A stretch of 64,000 nt of DNA from Betaproteobacteria bacterium. GTDB taxonomy: Bacteria; Pseudomonadota; Gammaproteobacteria; Burkholderiales; Casimicrobiaceae. Where the stretch lies: NCBI GenBank assembly GCA_016861105.1, contig BOKS01000005.1:124001-188000 (forward strand). Direction: 5' to 3'. The translations under genes and the position numbers were made by a program. The notes below the pieces were generated by a model. It made no database searches, had not been told where the DNA came from, and worked only from the letters and a program-made list of their open reading frames with translations. This document shows positions 28,229-39,136 of this stretch, in pieces (position 1 is the first letter of the stretch; each line of letters starts with the position of its first letter).

Positions 28229-30382
28229 TCAGGGCTTGTTCGCGGGCAGCGGCGTGGCCGGCGCAGCGACGACCGCGACGGGCGCCGCCGGCGCCTCCGC
28301 GAGCGGCTTGCCGGCGTGCAGCGTGAGCAGCGGCACGATCATCAGCGCGACGATGTTGATGATCTTGATCAGCGGGTTCACCGCCGGCCCGGCCGTGTCC
28401 TTGTACGGGTCGCCGACCGTGTCGCCGGTCACCGCCGCCTTGTGCGCGTCGGAGCCCTTGCCGCCGAAGTTGCCGTCCTCGATGTACTTCTTCGCGTTGT
28501 CCCAGGCGCCGCCGCCCGTGGTCATCGAGATGGCGACGAAGATGCCGGTGACGATCGTGCCCATCAGCAGCCCCCCCAGCGCCTGCGGCCCGAGCGCGAG
28601 GCCGACGACGACGGGCACGAGCACCGGCAGCAGCGAGGGGACGATCATCTCCTTGATCGCCGCCTTGGTCAGCATGTCGACCGCGACGCCGTACTCCGGC
28701 TTCGCCGTGCCTTCCATGATGCCCTTGATCTCGCGGAACTGGCGGCGCACCTCGACGACGACCGACCCCGCGGCGCGTCCCACCGCCTCCATCGCCATCG
28801 CGCCGAACAGGTAGGGGATGAGGCCACCGATGAACAGGCCGATGATCACCATGTGGTTCGACAGGTCGAACGTCGTGGCGAGGTTGAACTTCTCGAGCGC
28901 GTGCGTGTAGTCGGCGAACAGCACGAGCGCGGCCAGACCGGCCGAGCCGATCGCATAGCCCTTGGTCACCGCCTTGGTCGTGTTGCCGACCGCGTCCAGC
29001 GGGTCGGTGATCGCGCGCACCGAGTCGGGCAGGTCGCTCATCTCGGCGATGCCGCCCGCGTTGTCGGTGATCGGCCCGTACGCGTCCAGCGCGACGATGA
29101 TGCCGGCCATCGACAGCATCGACGTGGCCGCGATCGCGATGCCGTACAGGCCGGCGAGCCAGAAGGACACGAAGATCGACGCGCACACGGCGATCACCGG
29201 CCACGCCGTGGCACGCATCGACACCCCCAGCCCGGCGATGATGTTCGTGCCGTGGCCGGTCGTCGAGGCCTGCGCGACGTGCTTCACCGGCTTGAAGTCG
29301 GTCCCGGTGTAGTACTCGGTGATCACGACCATCGCGGCGGTCAGCGCGAGGCCGACCAGCGCCGCGCCGAACAGGCGCAGCGGCGAAAGCGTCGCATCGA
29401 CGGCGGTGACGCCGGACATCATCCACTGCGTGATGAACCAGAAGCCGACCGCCGAGATCAGGCCGGCGACGATCAGCCCCTTGTACAGCGCGTTCATGAT
29501 CTTGCCGCCGGGCACGGCCTTGACGAAGAAGCAGCCGACGATCGACGCGAGGATCGAGAAGCCGCCCAGCACCAGCGGGTAGGTCACGGCGGCCTCGGCG
29601 TACTGCGGGAGCATCAGCGCGCCGAGGAGCATCGTCGCGATGATCGTGACCGCGTAGGTCTCGAAGAGGTCGGCGGCCATGCCGGCGCAGTCGCCGACGT
29701 TGTCGCCGACGTTGTCCGCGATCACCGCCGGGTTGCGCGGGTCGTCCTCGGGGATGCCCGCCTCGACCTTGCCGACCAGGTCGGCGCCGACGTCCGCACC
29801 CTTGGTGAAGATGCCGCCGCCCAGCCGCGCGAAGATCGAGATCAGCGACCCGCCGAACGCGAGGCCGACCAGCGGCTGGATCGCGTGGTGCAGGCCTTCC
29901 TTCATCAGGTTCGGCGCCCACTGCGCGGCGCCGATCAGGAACCAGTAGAAGCCCGCGACGCCGAGCAGCCCGAGCCCGACCACCAGCATCCCGGTGATGG
30001 CGCCGCCGCGGAACGCGACGGCCAGCGCTTCGTTGAGGCCGGTGCGTGCGGCCTCGGCCGTGCGCACGTTCGAGCGCACCGAGACGTTCATGCCGATGTA
30101 GCCGGCGAGCCCGGAGAGGATCGCCCCGAGCGCGAAGCCCGCCGCGGTCGCCCAGCCGAGGAACACGCCGATGACCACGAACAGGATGGCGCCGACGATG
30201 CCGATCGTCGTGTACTGGCGGTTGAGATAGGCCTTGGCGCCAGCCTGCACCGCCGCGGCGATCTCCTGCATGCGGGCGTTGCCGGCCGGCTTGCCCATGA
30301 TCCAGCCGATCGACCACGCGCCGTACGCGATCGCGAGGATCGCGCAGACGAGCGCGAAGATGAGTGCTGCGGAAATGCCCAT
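28229..30382 (-). CDS. hppA: Membrane-bound proton-translocating pyrophosphatase, K+-independent type
   Basis: A 717-residue polytopic membrane pyrophosphatase (about 16 TM helices) that couples PPi hydrolysis to H+ pumping. The substrate loop [13 protein letters not shown] and the DNVGDNVGD repeat are intact. The residue that sets potassium dependence is lysine ([12 protein letters not shown]), as in K+-independent enzymes. Start ATG 30382 is preceded by GGGAGAAG. An Ala/Pro tail ends the protein. It lies downstream of the PPi-dependent phosphofructokinase on the same strand, across a repeat-filled gap of 884 bases. Confidence 0.97.
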   Translation of the reverse strand: MGISAALIFALVCAILAIAYGAWSIGWIMGKPAGNARMQEIAAAVQAGAKAYLNRQYTTIGIVGAILFVVIGVFLGWATAAGFALGAILSGLAGYIGMNVSVRSNVRTAEAARTGLNEALAVAFRGGAITGMLVVGLGLLGVAGFYWFLIGAAQWAPNLMKEGLHHAIQPLVGLAFGGSLISIFARLGGGIFTKGADVGADLVGKVEAGIPEDDPRNPAVIADNVGDNVGDCAGMAADLFETYAVTIIATMLLGALMLPQYAEAAVTYPLVLGGFSILASIVGCFFVKAVPGGKIMNALYKGLIVAGLISAVGFWFITQWMMSGVTAVDATLSPLRLFGAALVGLALTAAMVVITEYYTGTDFKPVKHVAQASTTGHGTNIIAGLGVSMRATAWPVIAVCASIFVSFWLAGLYGIAIAATSMLSMAGIIVALDAYGPITDNAGGIAEMSDLPDSVRAITDPLDAVGNTTKAVTKGYAIGSAGLAALVLFADYTHALEKFNLATTFDLSNHMVIIGLFIGGLIPYLFGAMAMEAVGRAAGSVVVEVRRQFREIKGIMEGTAKPEYGVAVDMLTKAAIKEMIVPSLLPVLVPVVVGLALGPQALGGLLMGTIVTGIFVAISMTTGGGAWDNAKKYIEDGNFGGKGSDAHKAAVTGDTVGDPYKDTAGPAVNPLIKIINIVALMIVPLLTLHAGKPLAEAPAAPVAVVAAPATPLPANKP

Positions 30383-31266
30383 GAACGCTTCTCCCAGTGT
30401 GTGCGTGCCCCGGGAAGCCCGCCCGCCTCCGCAGGCGACTGCGTCGCCGGCGCGCGGCCGGAGGCCGGCCCGCGGCGCGGCCGCGCGGAGGTCTTCCCGG
30501 AAATCCCCCGAAAACGTGGTCCCGGCCGGGTCTTGGTGGGATTCCCCGCCCGGCGCGGGCAAACGCGCTATTTTGCCAGTCCGCGGGCCGGCGCGTCGAC
30601 CTCCGCTTACCACCGGCCGGCACGCCGCCCCGTTCGCGGGCGTTCGCCTGTCGCCGCTCCGGAAATCTCGCTGGAGGACGGGAAGGCCCGCAAGACGCTG
30701 GATCCCCGCCTGCGTGTGCTCGGGCGCCGGGCGGACGCGCGCGAATGACGACGGGCGAAGGCGTTCCCCTTCGCGTCGTCGTCCCCGCGAAGGCGGGGAG
30801 CCAGCGACCTTGGGGCGCACGTGACGAAGACGCTGGGCTCCCGCCTCCGCGGGAGCGACGACGAATGAATTGCCGCGCTTCCGTCGTCGCGGGCGCCAGA
30901 ACCTCCACCTCGTCGTCCCCGCGCAGTCAGGGACCCAGCAACAATCACCTCGTCGTCCCCGCGCAGGCGGGGACCCAGTGTCTTTACTTCGAGGAACGCT
31001 GGAATCCCGCCTGCGCGTGCGTGGGCGACGGGCGAATGCGCGGACCGCGCAGGCTTAGCCCTGCAAGCTCGCCGCTAGCGTCCCGAGTCGGAGGTTCGGT
31101 GAAGCATGCATCGATCGTGATCAGGCCGGCGTCGCACTGGCGACGAACACGGATGCGCTGCGCGAAGCGGCGCGAAGCGGATGTCGCGACGATTCGCGAG
31201 GGCCGCGACACTGCAGCGCGCCGCTTCTCGCTCGCCTTTGCACGACGAACTTCCGACTCCGGACAC
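30383..31266. other. Gene-free 884-base interval between the PPi-phosphofructokinase gene and hppA
   Basis: No convincing gene. The middle (30694-31032) is a family-1 palindrome cluster. 30383-30690 is GC-rich and holds a weak CAAAAT-like element on the minus strand near 30570. 31033-31266 contains one inverted repeat, TGTCGCG/CGCGACA (31182-31210), and short direct repeats GCGAAGCGG. Frames that stay open across it are created by the repeats. Confidence 0.7.
30694..31032. repeat. Family 1 palindromes, dispersed degenerate cluster
   Basis: Six degenerate copies of the sucCD-region palindrome in mixed orientation. Inverted copies are near 30694, 30829 and 30998; direct copies are near 30774, 30910 and 30951. 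The left-half CGTCGTCCCCGCG and the flank ACCCAGC/GACGCTGG are preserved, while loops vary (GAAG, GCAGG, GCAGTCA). Pairs face each other, consistent with short inverted-repeat elements. No nuclease or transposase gene is adjacent. Confidence 0.85.
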
Positions 31267-32523
31267 CTAGATCGCGAAGTCCCGCCCGGTCTTCTTCGGC
31301 ACCGCGACGTTGCGCAGGCGCACGTACTGCGGGAGCCCGTCGCGGAACGGCGGCGGGTCCTCGCCGCGGATCAGCGGCGCGAGGTACGCGCGCGCCTTCG
31401 CGGTGATGCCGTAGCCGTCCCTGGTGATGAAGCTCGGCGGCAGCATCTTCTCCACGTTCGCGACGTCGGACAGCGGTGCCGCCGTGATCTTCCAGCGGTA
31501 CGGCCTGTCGGAGACGCGGGTGATCGCGGGCATCACAGCGTTGCGACCGGCGAGCGCGAACTGCACGGCCGCCTTGCCGACCGCGTAGCTCTGCTCGACG
31601 TCGGTCTTCGAGGCGATGTGCCGCGCCGCGCGCTGCAGGTAGTCGGCCACGGCCCAGTGGTACTTGTAGCCCAGCTTGTCCTTGACGAGCGCCGCGATCA
31701 GCGGCCCCACGCCGCCGAGCTGCGCGTGCCCGAACGCGTCGCGCGTGCCGGCCTCGGCCATCAGCTTCCCGTCGGCTCCCTTGAGCCCCTCGGACACGCC
31801 CACGCAGCAGTAGCCGAAGCGCTTCGTCCTCTCGTCGACCGCGGCGAGGAACTTCGCCTCGTCGAACGCCACCTCGGGGAAGAGGAGCACCAGCGGGATC
31901 GGCGTCGCCTCGTCCTCGGCCATGCCCACCGCCGACGTGATCCACCCCGCGTGCCGCCCCATGACCTCCAGCACGAAGACCTTCGTCGACGTCTTCGCCA
32001 TCGACGCGACGTCGAACGCGGCCTCGCGCATCGACACCGCGACGTACTTCGCGACCGATCCGAAGCCGGGGCAGTTGTCGGTGACCGCGAGGTCGTTGTC
32101 GACGGTCTTGGGCACGTGCACGGCGATCAGCGGATAGCCGAGCCTCTCCGCGATCTGCGAGACCTTGAGGCAGGTGTCGGCCGAGTCGTTGCCGCCGTTG
32201 TAGAAGAAGTAGCGGATGTCGTGCGCGCGGAACACCTCGAGCAGCCGCTCGTACTGCGCGCGCGACTCCTCGAGGCCCTTCAGCTTGTAGCGGCACGAGC
32301 CGAACGCGCCGGCCGGCGTGTAGCGCAGCTGGTGGATGGCGCGCGCCGGCTCCTTCGAGGTGTCGATGAGGTCCTCGGTGAGCGCGCCGATGATGCCGTT
32401 GCGCCCGGCGTAGACCTTGCCGATGCGGTGGCGGTGCGCGCGCGCCGTCTCGATGACGCCGGCGGCGGAGGCGTTGATGACGGCGGTGACGCCGCCGGAC
32501 TGGGCATAGAACGCGTTGGGCAT
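31267..32523 (-). CDS. PPi-dependent 6-phosphofructokinase
   Basis: 418 residues of the phosphofructokinase family. The substrate motif is PKTVDND (138-144), with Lys where ATP enzymes have PGTIDND. The nucleotide-site motif is GGNDS (110-114) instead of GGDGS. Both indicate use of pyrophosphate as phosphoryl donor. MGRHAGW and the sugar-binding segments are present. Start ATG 32523. The enzyme makes fructose-1,6-bisphosphate and phosphate reversibly. Together with the H+-pyrophosphatase downstream it suggests PPi-based energy handling, known from methylotrophs and some other bacteria. Confidence 0.92.
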   Translation of the reverse strand: MPNAFYAQSGGVTAVINASAAGVIETARAHRHRIGKVYAGRNGIIGALTEDLIDTSKEPARAIHQLRYTPAGAFGSCRYKLKGLEESRAQYERLLEVFRAHDIRYFFYNGGNDSADTCLKVSQIAERLGYPLIAVHVPKTVDNDLAVTDNCPGFGSVAKYVAVSMREAAFDVASMAKTSTKVFVLEVMGRHAGWITSAVGMAEDEATPIPLVLLFPEVAFDEAKFLAAVDERTKRFGYCCVGVSEGLKGADGKLMAEAGTRDAFGHAQLGGVGPLIAALVKDKLGYKYHWAVADYLQRAARHIASKTDVEQSYAVGKAAVQFALAGRNAVMPAITRVSDRPYRWKITAAPLSDVANVEKMLPPSFITRDGYGITAKARAYLAPLIRGEDPPPFRDGLPQYVRLRNVAVPKKTGRDFAI

Positions 32524-32554
32524 CGCGGAGGCCGTGGTGGGGAACGGGGGGACG

Positions 32555-33625
32555 TCAGCGCTCGCCGAGCTCGCGGGAGAGCGCCAGCGCGGGCGCGAAG
32601 TGCGCGTCGGCGGCCAGCGCCTTGCGCACGTTGCGCCGCGCGGCGTCCGCATCGCCGGCGGCCTGGTCGAGCAACGCCAGATTGTAGTGGAAGCCGCCGT
32701 CCTGCGGCCGCACGGCGACCGCGAGCGCCTGCACGGCGCGCGCGTCGGCGAGGCGGCCGGCGGCCCGCAGGATCATCGCGCGCAGGTTCAGCGCCCACGG
32801 GTCGTTCGCGCTGACGGCGAGTGCTTCGCGGGCCTTCGCGTCCGCCTCCGCCAGCCGCCCGTCCTGCGCGAGGCGCGCGCCCTCGGCGAGCAGCGGCCGC
32901 GTGCGCGCGGCGAGCGCGTCGTGCGCCGCGGCCCACTTCGCGTAGACGCGGTCGCGGTGCGCGGCGAACGCCGCGGCATCGTGGTTCGCACCTCCGGCCG
33001 CCCCCGAGTCGCCGGCGTCCGCGTGCCACTGGAACGAGCCCAGCGGCACGAAGTGGAACGCCGCCTTCTGCGCCAGCTGCAGCATGAACTCCCAGTCCTC
33101 GAGGATGGCGAACGACTCGTCGAAGCGGCAGCCCGCGTCGACCAGCTCGCGCGCGAACAGCGCCGCCGACAGGTGGATGAAGTTGCGCTCGTAGAGCTGC
33201 ATCAGCGAGAACGGCTGGCCGAACCACTCGACGTGGCCGTCGCGGAACACGCCCTTCGCGTACGACGTGACGACGCGCGCCTGCGGGGCCTGCGCGGTCG
33301 CGGCGAGCAGGCCGGCGAGGTGGTCGGGCAGGAACACGTCGTCGTCGTCGAGGAACGTGATCCACGTCCCGCGCGCGGCGGCGAGCCCGGCGTTGGCGGC
33401 GGCCGCGCGCGGCAGGCGCCCCGCGCCCGCCACCAGCCGCAGCGCGTGCGCCCCGCAGCGCGGCGGCAGCGGCGGATGCGCGGGGCCGCAGGCCGCGACG
33501 ACGACGACCTCCGCGGTGACGCCGTGCTGGGCCGCGATCGAGGCGAGCGCCGCGTCCAGCGTGGGCCGCGCCATGCTGCGCACGACGACGCTGACCTGCG
33601 GCGCTCCCGGGTCGTCGCGCGTCAC
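32555..33625 (-). CDS. Family 2 glycosyltransferase with C-terminal TPR region
   Basis: 356 residues. The N-terminal GT-A domain begins QVSVVVRSMARPTLDAAL and has the metal-binding DDDD after WITFLD, then an ILEDWEFML acceptor-side motif. The last 110 residues form TPR-like helical repeats (LAEADAKAREALAVSANDP). Likely attaches sugars to a surface polymer; donor and acceptor are unknown. The start is GTG 33625. Lies between adk and the PPi-phosphofructokinase gene on the same strand. Confidence 0.87.
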   Translation of the reverse strand: MTRDDPGAPQVSVVVRSMARPTLDAALASIAAQHGVTAEVVVVAACGPAHPPLPPRCGAHALRLVAGAGRLPRAAAANAGLAAARGTWITFLDDDDVFLPDHLAGLLAATAQAPQARVVTSYAKGVFRDGHVEWFGQPFSLMQLYERNFIHLSAALFARELVDAGCRFDESFAILEDWEFMLQLAQKAAFHFVPLGSFQWHADAGDSGAAGGANHDAAAFAAHRDRVYAKWAAAHDALAARTRPLLAEGARLAQDGRLAEADAKAREALAVSANDPWALNLRAMILRAAGRLADARAVQALAVAVRPQDGGFHYNLALLDQAAGDADAARRNVRKALAADAHFAPALALSRELGER

Positions 33626-33675
33626 GCGTTACGCGCCTTCGGCGCAGCGTCGCGTCCGCGCCGCGGCGTCGCCGC

Positions 33676-35191
<1,516 letters not shown>

Positions 35192-35196
35192 CGCCG

Positions 35197-35388
35197 CTAT
35201 TTGCGCAGCGCCTCGACTTCCTCGGGCGTCAGCTTGCGGGCCTCGTCCTCGAGCAGCACGGGGATGCCGTCGCGGATCGGGTAGGCGAGGCGCGCCGAGG
35301 CGCTGAGCAGCTCCTGGCGCTCGCGGTCGTAGACGAGCGGGCCCTTGGTCACCGGGCAGACGAGGATCTCAAGCAGCTTGGCGTCCAT
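35197..35388 (-). CDS. Trm112 family small protein (YcaR-like)
   Basis: A 63-residue Trm112-like protein ([18 protein letters not shown]...IRDGIPVLL). Eukaryotic and archaeal homologues activate methyltransferases; the bacterial role is unknown. It has one Cys only, so it lacks the zinc site. The start overlaps the lpxK 3' end by 20 bases. A TAAAAT element inside lpxK (35479-35484, minus) could provide an internal promoter. Confidence 0.93.
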   Translation of the reverse strand: MDAKLLEILVCPVTKGPLVYDRERQELLSASARLAYPIRDGIPVLLEDEARKLTPEEVEALRK

Positions 35389-36391
35389 CGAGGCGGTCCA
35401 TCACGAGGGCGACGAGCGCCGGGTCGAGGCAGGCGCGGATGTCGAGCGCGTGGCAGCGCTCGTCGGCGAAGCCCGCGCATTTTACCGCGTCCTTCGCCGT
35501 CATCACGATGACGTCGGCGCCGGGGAGCGCGAGGTCCGCGGGCGTGAACGCGTGATGGTCGCCGAACGCGTGCGGCACCGCCTGCACGCCGAGCCGCGCG
35601 AGCAGGTCGAAGAAGCGCTGCGGGTGGGCGATGCCCGCGACCGCGTGCACGCGCGCGCCGCGCCAGTCCGACGGGTCGACGCGTCGCGCCGGATCGGCGA
35701 GGTTGCGCAGGCCGGCCGGGACGTGCGTCATCGTCGTCTCGCGCCCGTTGGTGCCGGCGCGCGGCGCGTCCCCCGCGCCGTCGACGAGCCGCACGATCGC
35801 GTCGACCTCGTCGAGGCGCGAGCGCGGCTCGCGCAGCGGGCCGGCCGGGAGCAGGCGGCCGTTGCCCAGCCCGCGCCGCGCGTCGATCGCGACGATCTCG
35901 ACGTCGCGCGCGAGCGCGTAGTGCTGCAGGCCGTCGTCGCAGACGACCACGTCGCAGCCCGGGTGCGCGTCGAGCAGCGCCTGCGCGGCAGCCGCCCTTT
36001 CGCGCCCGACGACGACCGGGCACCCCGCGGCGGCGAGCAGCAGCGGCTCGTCGCCGACCAGCGCCGGCGCGTCGCCGGGCCGCACCTCGCGCACGCCCCG
36101 CACGGCCCCGCCGTAGCCGCGGCTCACCACGCCGGGCCGCCGGCCCCGCGCCGCGAGCTCGCGGACGAGCGCTGCGACCAGCGGGGTCTTCCCGGCGCCG
36201 CCGACGGTGATGTTGCCGACCACCACGACGGGCACGCGCACGCGCCGCGCGCGCAGCACGCCGCTGCGGTACAGCGCGCGGCGCAGCGCCACGAGCGCGC
36301 GGAACACCCATCCGAGCGGCGCCAGCGCGAGCGCCAGCGGCGTGGCGCGAGGCGCATACCAGCTCGCGATCAGGGCGTCGCGCAGCGCCAC
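35369..36391 (-). CDS. lpxK: Tetraacyldisaccharide 4'-kinase
   Basis: A 340-residue lipid A 4'-kinase. N-terminal membrane-proximal helix, then P-loop [18 protein letters not shown] (about 57-74), DDGLQH and the C-terminal GDHHAF and MTAKDAVK segments typical of LpxK. Acts on the inner face of the cytoplasmic membrane. The start is GTG 36391. Preceded by exbD across 16 bases. Confidence 0.97.
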   Translation of the reverse strand: MALRDALIASWYAPRATPLALALAPLGWVFRALVALRRALYRSGVLRARRVRVPVVVVGNITVGGAGKTPLVAALVRELAARGRRPGVVSRGYGGAVRGVREVRPGDAPALVGDEPLLLAAAGCPVVVGRERAAAAQALLDAHPGCDVVVCDDGLQHYALARDVEIVAIDARRGLGNGRLLPAGPLREPRSRLDEVDAIVRLVDGAGDAPRAGTNGRETTMTHVPAGLRNLADPARRVDPSDWRGARVHAVAGIAHPQRFFDLLARLGVQAVPHAFGDHHAFTPADLALPGADVIVMTAKDAVKCAGFADERCHALDIRACLDPALVALVMDRLDGRQAA

Positions 36392-36407
36392 GCTCGCGAC
36401 CGCGGCG

Positions 36408-36848
36408 CTATTTCGCGGGCGCGGCCGCGCCGGGCGTGGGCGCCTGCGTGGCGAACGTGATGCTGGTCAGCCCCGCCGCGCGCGCCGCCTCCATCACGTG
36501 GATGACCGACTGGTGCGTCGCGTTGGCGTCGGCGTTGATGACGACGATCGGGTCCTTCGCGTCGCCCGCCGAGCGGCGCAGCATCTCGGCCATCGCGCCC
36601 ACCGTCGTGAACGCGAACACCGTGCCGTCGATCACGTAGCGGCCCTGCGGATCGACGCCCACGTTGACCTCCTTGGGCCGCTGCTTCGCCTGCTCGGCGT
36701 CGGCCTCGGGCAGCGTGATCGACAGCTCCTTGACGCGCTGGTAGGTCGTCGTGACCATCAGGAAGATCAGGATCACGAGCAAGACGTCGATCAACGGGAT
36801 GAAGTTGATCTCCGGCTCGTCGCGGCTGGATTGCCGGCGCAGGTTCAC
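36408..36848 (-). CDS. exbD: ExbD/TolR family biopolymer transport protein
   Basis: 146 residues with a short cytoplasmic N-terminus, one TM helix (NFIPLIDVLLVILIFLMV) holding the conserved Asp, and a periplasmic domain. Works with the ExbB-like protein next door to use proton motive force for TonB-type energy transfer. The start is GTG 36848. The exbB-exbD-lpxK order is typical of betaproteobacteria. Confidence 0.95.
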   Translation of the reverse strand: MNLRRQSSRDEPEINFIPLIDVLLVILIFLMVTTTYQRVKELSITLPEADAEQAKQRPKEVNVGVDPQGRYVIDGTVFAFTTVGAMAEMLRRSAGDAKDPIVVINADANATHQSVIHVMEAARAAGLTSITFATQAPTPGAAAPAK

Positions 36849-36855
36849 GGCGGCG

Positions 36856-37461
36856 TCACCTCCGCTCGCCGTGCGCGTAGTCGACCAGCTTGATCGCCTG
36901 CTGCTCCATCTCGACGACCAGCGCGTCGACCTTCGCGCGGAAGTGGCGGTAGAACATCAGCGCCGGGATGGCGACGATGATCCCCATCGCCGTGTTGTAG
37001 AGCGCGATCGAGATGCCCTGCGCGAGCTGGATCGGGTTGCTGCCGGCGGCCGACTGCGAGCCGAAGATCTCGATCATGCCGACGACGGTGCCGAGCAGTC
37101 CGAGCAGCGGCGCGGCCGTCGCGATGGTGCCCAGCGTGGTCAGGAAGCGCTCGAGGTCGTGCGTCACCACGCGCCCGACCTCCTCGATGGCTTCCTTCAT
37201 CACCGGCCGCGGCGCCTTCACGTTGGCGAGCCCCGCGGCGAGGATGCGCCCCAGCGGACCGCGCTCGGCGGTCTTGCGCAGCAGCTCGGGCGTCGCGCCG
37301 GCCTGGCGGAACTCGGCAAGCACCTGGTCGACCATGTTGGCGGGGGCGACGACGCTCTGCCGCAGCGTCCACAGCCGCTCGAAGATCAGCGCGAGCGCGA
37401 CGATCGACGCGAGGATCAGCGGCCAGATCGGCCAGCCCGCGGCCTGGATGATGGACCACAC
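36856..37461 (-). CDS. exbB: ExbB/TolQ/MotA family proton channel
   Basis: A 201-residue proton-channel protein with three TM segments; the last pair contains APLLGLLGTVVGMIEIF and GISIALYNTAMGIIVAIPAL, the family core. Forms a complex with ExbD, encoded seven bases downstream. The start is GTG 37461. The first gene of the exbBD-lpxK-kdsB-adk run. Confidence 0.95.
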   Translation of the reverse strand: MWSIIQAAGWPIWPLILASIVALALIFERLWTLRQSVVAPANMVDQVLAEFRQAGATPELLRKTAERGPLGRILAAGLANVKAPRPVMKEAIEEVGRVVTHDLERFLTTLGTIATAAPLLGLLGTVVGMIEIFGSQSAAGSNPIQLAQGISIALYNTAMGIIVAIPALMFYRHFRAKVDALVVEMEQQAIKLVDYAHGERR

Positions 37462-37546
37462 GTGCGAGGAACTCCGCGAGAGGTGAAACCGCCGCGAATG
37501 GTGCCTGCGGCCACCCGTTAACGCAAGGCGGGCGGTCCGCCGGATC

Positions 37547-38380
37547 CTACCGCCCGGCGCGCCGCCGCGGCGGTCCTTCGGTCAGCGTGGCCGTGACCGC
37601 GGCGCCGGACAGCACGATGATCCACGACACGAACAGCCAGACGAGGAACAGCGGCAGCACGGCCAGCGCGCCGTAGACGCGCTGGTAGGTCGGCACGCCG
37701 GTCACGTAGAGCACGAAGCCGCGCTTCGCCCCCTCGAACAGGAGCGCGGCGGCGAACCCGCCCACGAGCGCCGCGCGCAACGGGACGCGCCGCGCCGGCA
37801 GCACGCCGTAGAGCAGCGCGAAGAGCAGCGTCGCGAGCGCGACCGCGAGCGGCGCGCGAATCGCGGACACCGCCGGCGCGACGAAGGGCGCCGCCGCCAG
37901 CGATTCCTCGATCAGCCAGTTCGTCGACCACACCGCCGCCCCGATCGCCAGCGGCCCCAGCAGCGCGCCGAGGCCCACGACCGCGAGCCGGCGCGGCAGC
38001 AGCGACGCGCGCCGCTCGATTCCCCAGATGGCGTTGATCTCGCGCTCGACCGTGGCGATCAGCGCGACCGCTGTCACGACGACGATCGCGATGCCCACGC
38101 CCTGCAGTTCGGCGGCCTTGCGCGTGAACTCGTCGAGGTAGGGACGCACCGCGGCGCCGCTCCCCGGCAGCAGGTGGCGCACGAGGAAGCGCTCGAGCGA
38201 CGCGATCCAGCGCTCGAACAGCGGATAGCGCGCGACGTACACGACGGCCACCGTCATCAGCGGGACCAGGCCCAGCATCGTCGTGAACGACAGCGCCGCG
38301 GCGGTGCGCACCAGCCCCACGCCGGTCAGGCGGCGGATGACCCCGTCGAGGAAGCGCGTGGTGGCGGAGAGGGCACCCAA
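37547..38380 (-). CDS. YihY/UPF0761 family inner-membrane protein
   Basis: About 277 residues with six TM helices and the family motif AAALSFTTMLGLVPLMTV near the start. Once named BrkB/ribonuclease BN, but now regarded as a membrane protein of unknown role. I prefer TTG 38380 because a -10-like GATAAT (38422-38417) would put the transcript start downstream of the alternative GTG 38443. The shorter N-terminus also matches the usual distance to AAALSF. GTG 38443 (298 residues) is the alternative. Confidence 0.85.
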   Translation of the reverse strand: MGALSATTRFLDGVIRRLTGVGLVRTAAALSFTTMLGLVPLMTVAVVYVARYPLFERWIASLERFLVRHLLPGSGAAVRPYLDEFTRKAAELQGVGIAIVVVTAVALIATVEREINAIWGIERRASLLPRRLAVVGLGALLGPLAIGAAVWSTNWLIEESLAAAPFVAPAVSAIRAPLAVALATLLFALLYGVLPARRVPLRAALVGGFAAALLFEGAKRGFVLYVTGVPTYQRVYGALAVLPLFLVWLFVSWIIVLSGAAVTATLTEGPPRRRAGR

Positions 38381-38416
38381 GGGATCGAGGCCGGCAGGAC
38401 GCGGCGGCGGCGCGCG

Positions 38417-38425
38417 ATTATCGCA
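38417..38425 (-). promoter_or_regulatory. Extended -10 element upstream of the YihY-family gene
   Basis: Minus strand TGCGATAAT (TG-N-GATAAT). Used here to favour the downstream start of the YihY-family gene. No -35 is obvious, which is normal for extended -10 promoters. Confidence 0.4.
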
Positions 38426-38553
38426 CCGCGCGCGTGGCGCCACGGCGCCGGCGGTGTAAGGTACGCGGCACGCCCGCCGACCACTCCGCGGGAACGCCGC
38501 GGTGCCGACGGGGTCCGAAGCGATCGTGGCTGCCCGACGGTGGAGGACCTGCG

Positions 38554-39111
38554 ATGGACGACGCGAAGACCGAGACCGCCGTGCTGGGCGGGGGATGCTT
38601 CTGGTGCCTGGATGCGGTCTTCCGCGACCTCGACGGCGTCGTGCGCGTGGAGTCCGGCTACGCGGGCGGCTCGTCGCCCGATCCGACCTACGAGGCGGTG
38701 TGCACGGGACGCACGGGCCACGCCGAGGTCGTGCGCGTGACCTTCGACCCCGCGCGGCTGCCCTACGACGAGCTGCTGCGGGTGTTCTTCGCGATCCACG
38801 ATCCCACGACGCGCGACCGCCAGGGCAACGACGTCGGCACGCAGTACCGCTCGGTCGTCTTCTGCCAGTCGCCGGCGCAGCGCGACGCCGCGCAGCGCGT
38901 GGTGCGCGAGATCGACGCCGCCGGCGCGTACGGCGCGCCGGTCGTGACCGAGATCGCGGACGCGGCGCCGTTCTACCCGGCCGAGGGCTATCACCAGGAC
39001 TACTTCGAGCGCAATCCGGCCCAGCCGTACTGCATGTTCGTCGTCGCCCCGAAGGTGGCGAAGTTCCGGAAGGCCTTCGCCGGGCGTCTCAAGCCGCGCG
39101 CCGGCGCCTGA
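38554..39111 (+). CDS. msrA: Peptide-methionine (S)-S-oxide reductase
   Basis: 185 residues. The catalytic motif GCFWC with Cys at about 14 and 17, followed by ESGYAGG and YHQDYFERNP. Repairs oxidised methionine using thioredoxin. Start ATG 38554 is chosen over upstream in-frame codons because GGAGG (38542-38546) lies seven bases ahead and the family begins a few residues before GCFWC. Divergent from the YihY-family gene; converges with the MFS gene. Confidence 0.97.
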   Translation: MDDAKTETAVLGGGCFWCLDAVFRDLDGVVRVESGYAGGSSPDPTYEAVCTGRTGHAEVVRVTFDPARLPYDELLRVFFAIHDPTTRDRQGNDVGTQYRSVVFCQSPAQRDAAQRVVREIDAAGAYGAPVVTEIADAAPFYPAEGYHQDYFERNPAQPYCMFVVAPKVAKFRKAFAGRLKPRAGA

Positions 39112-39136
39112 CGCGCGTCGGGGCGCGCCCCCCGGG

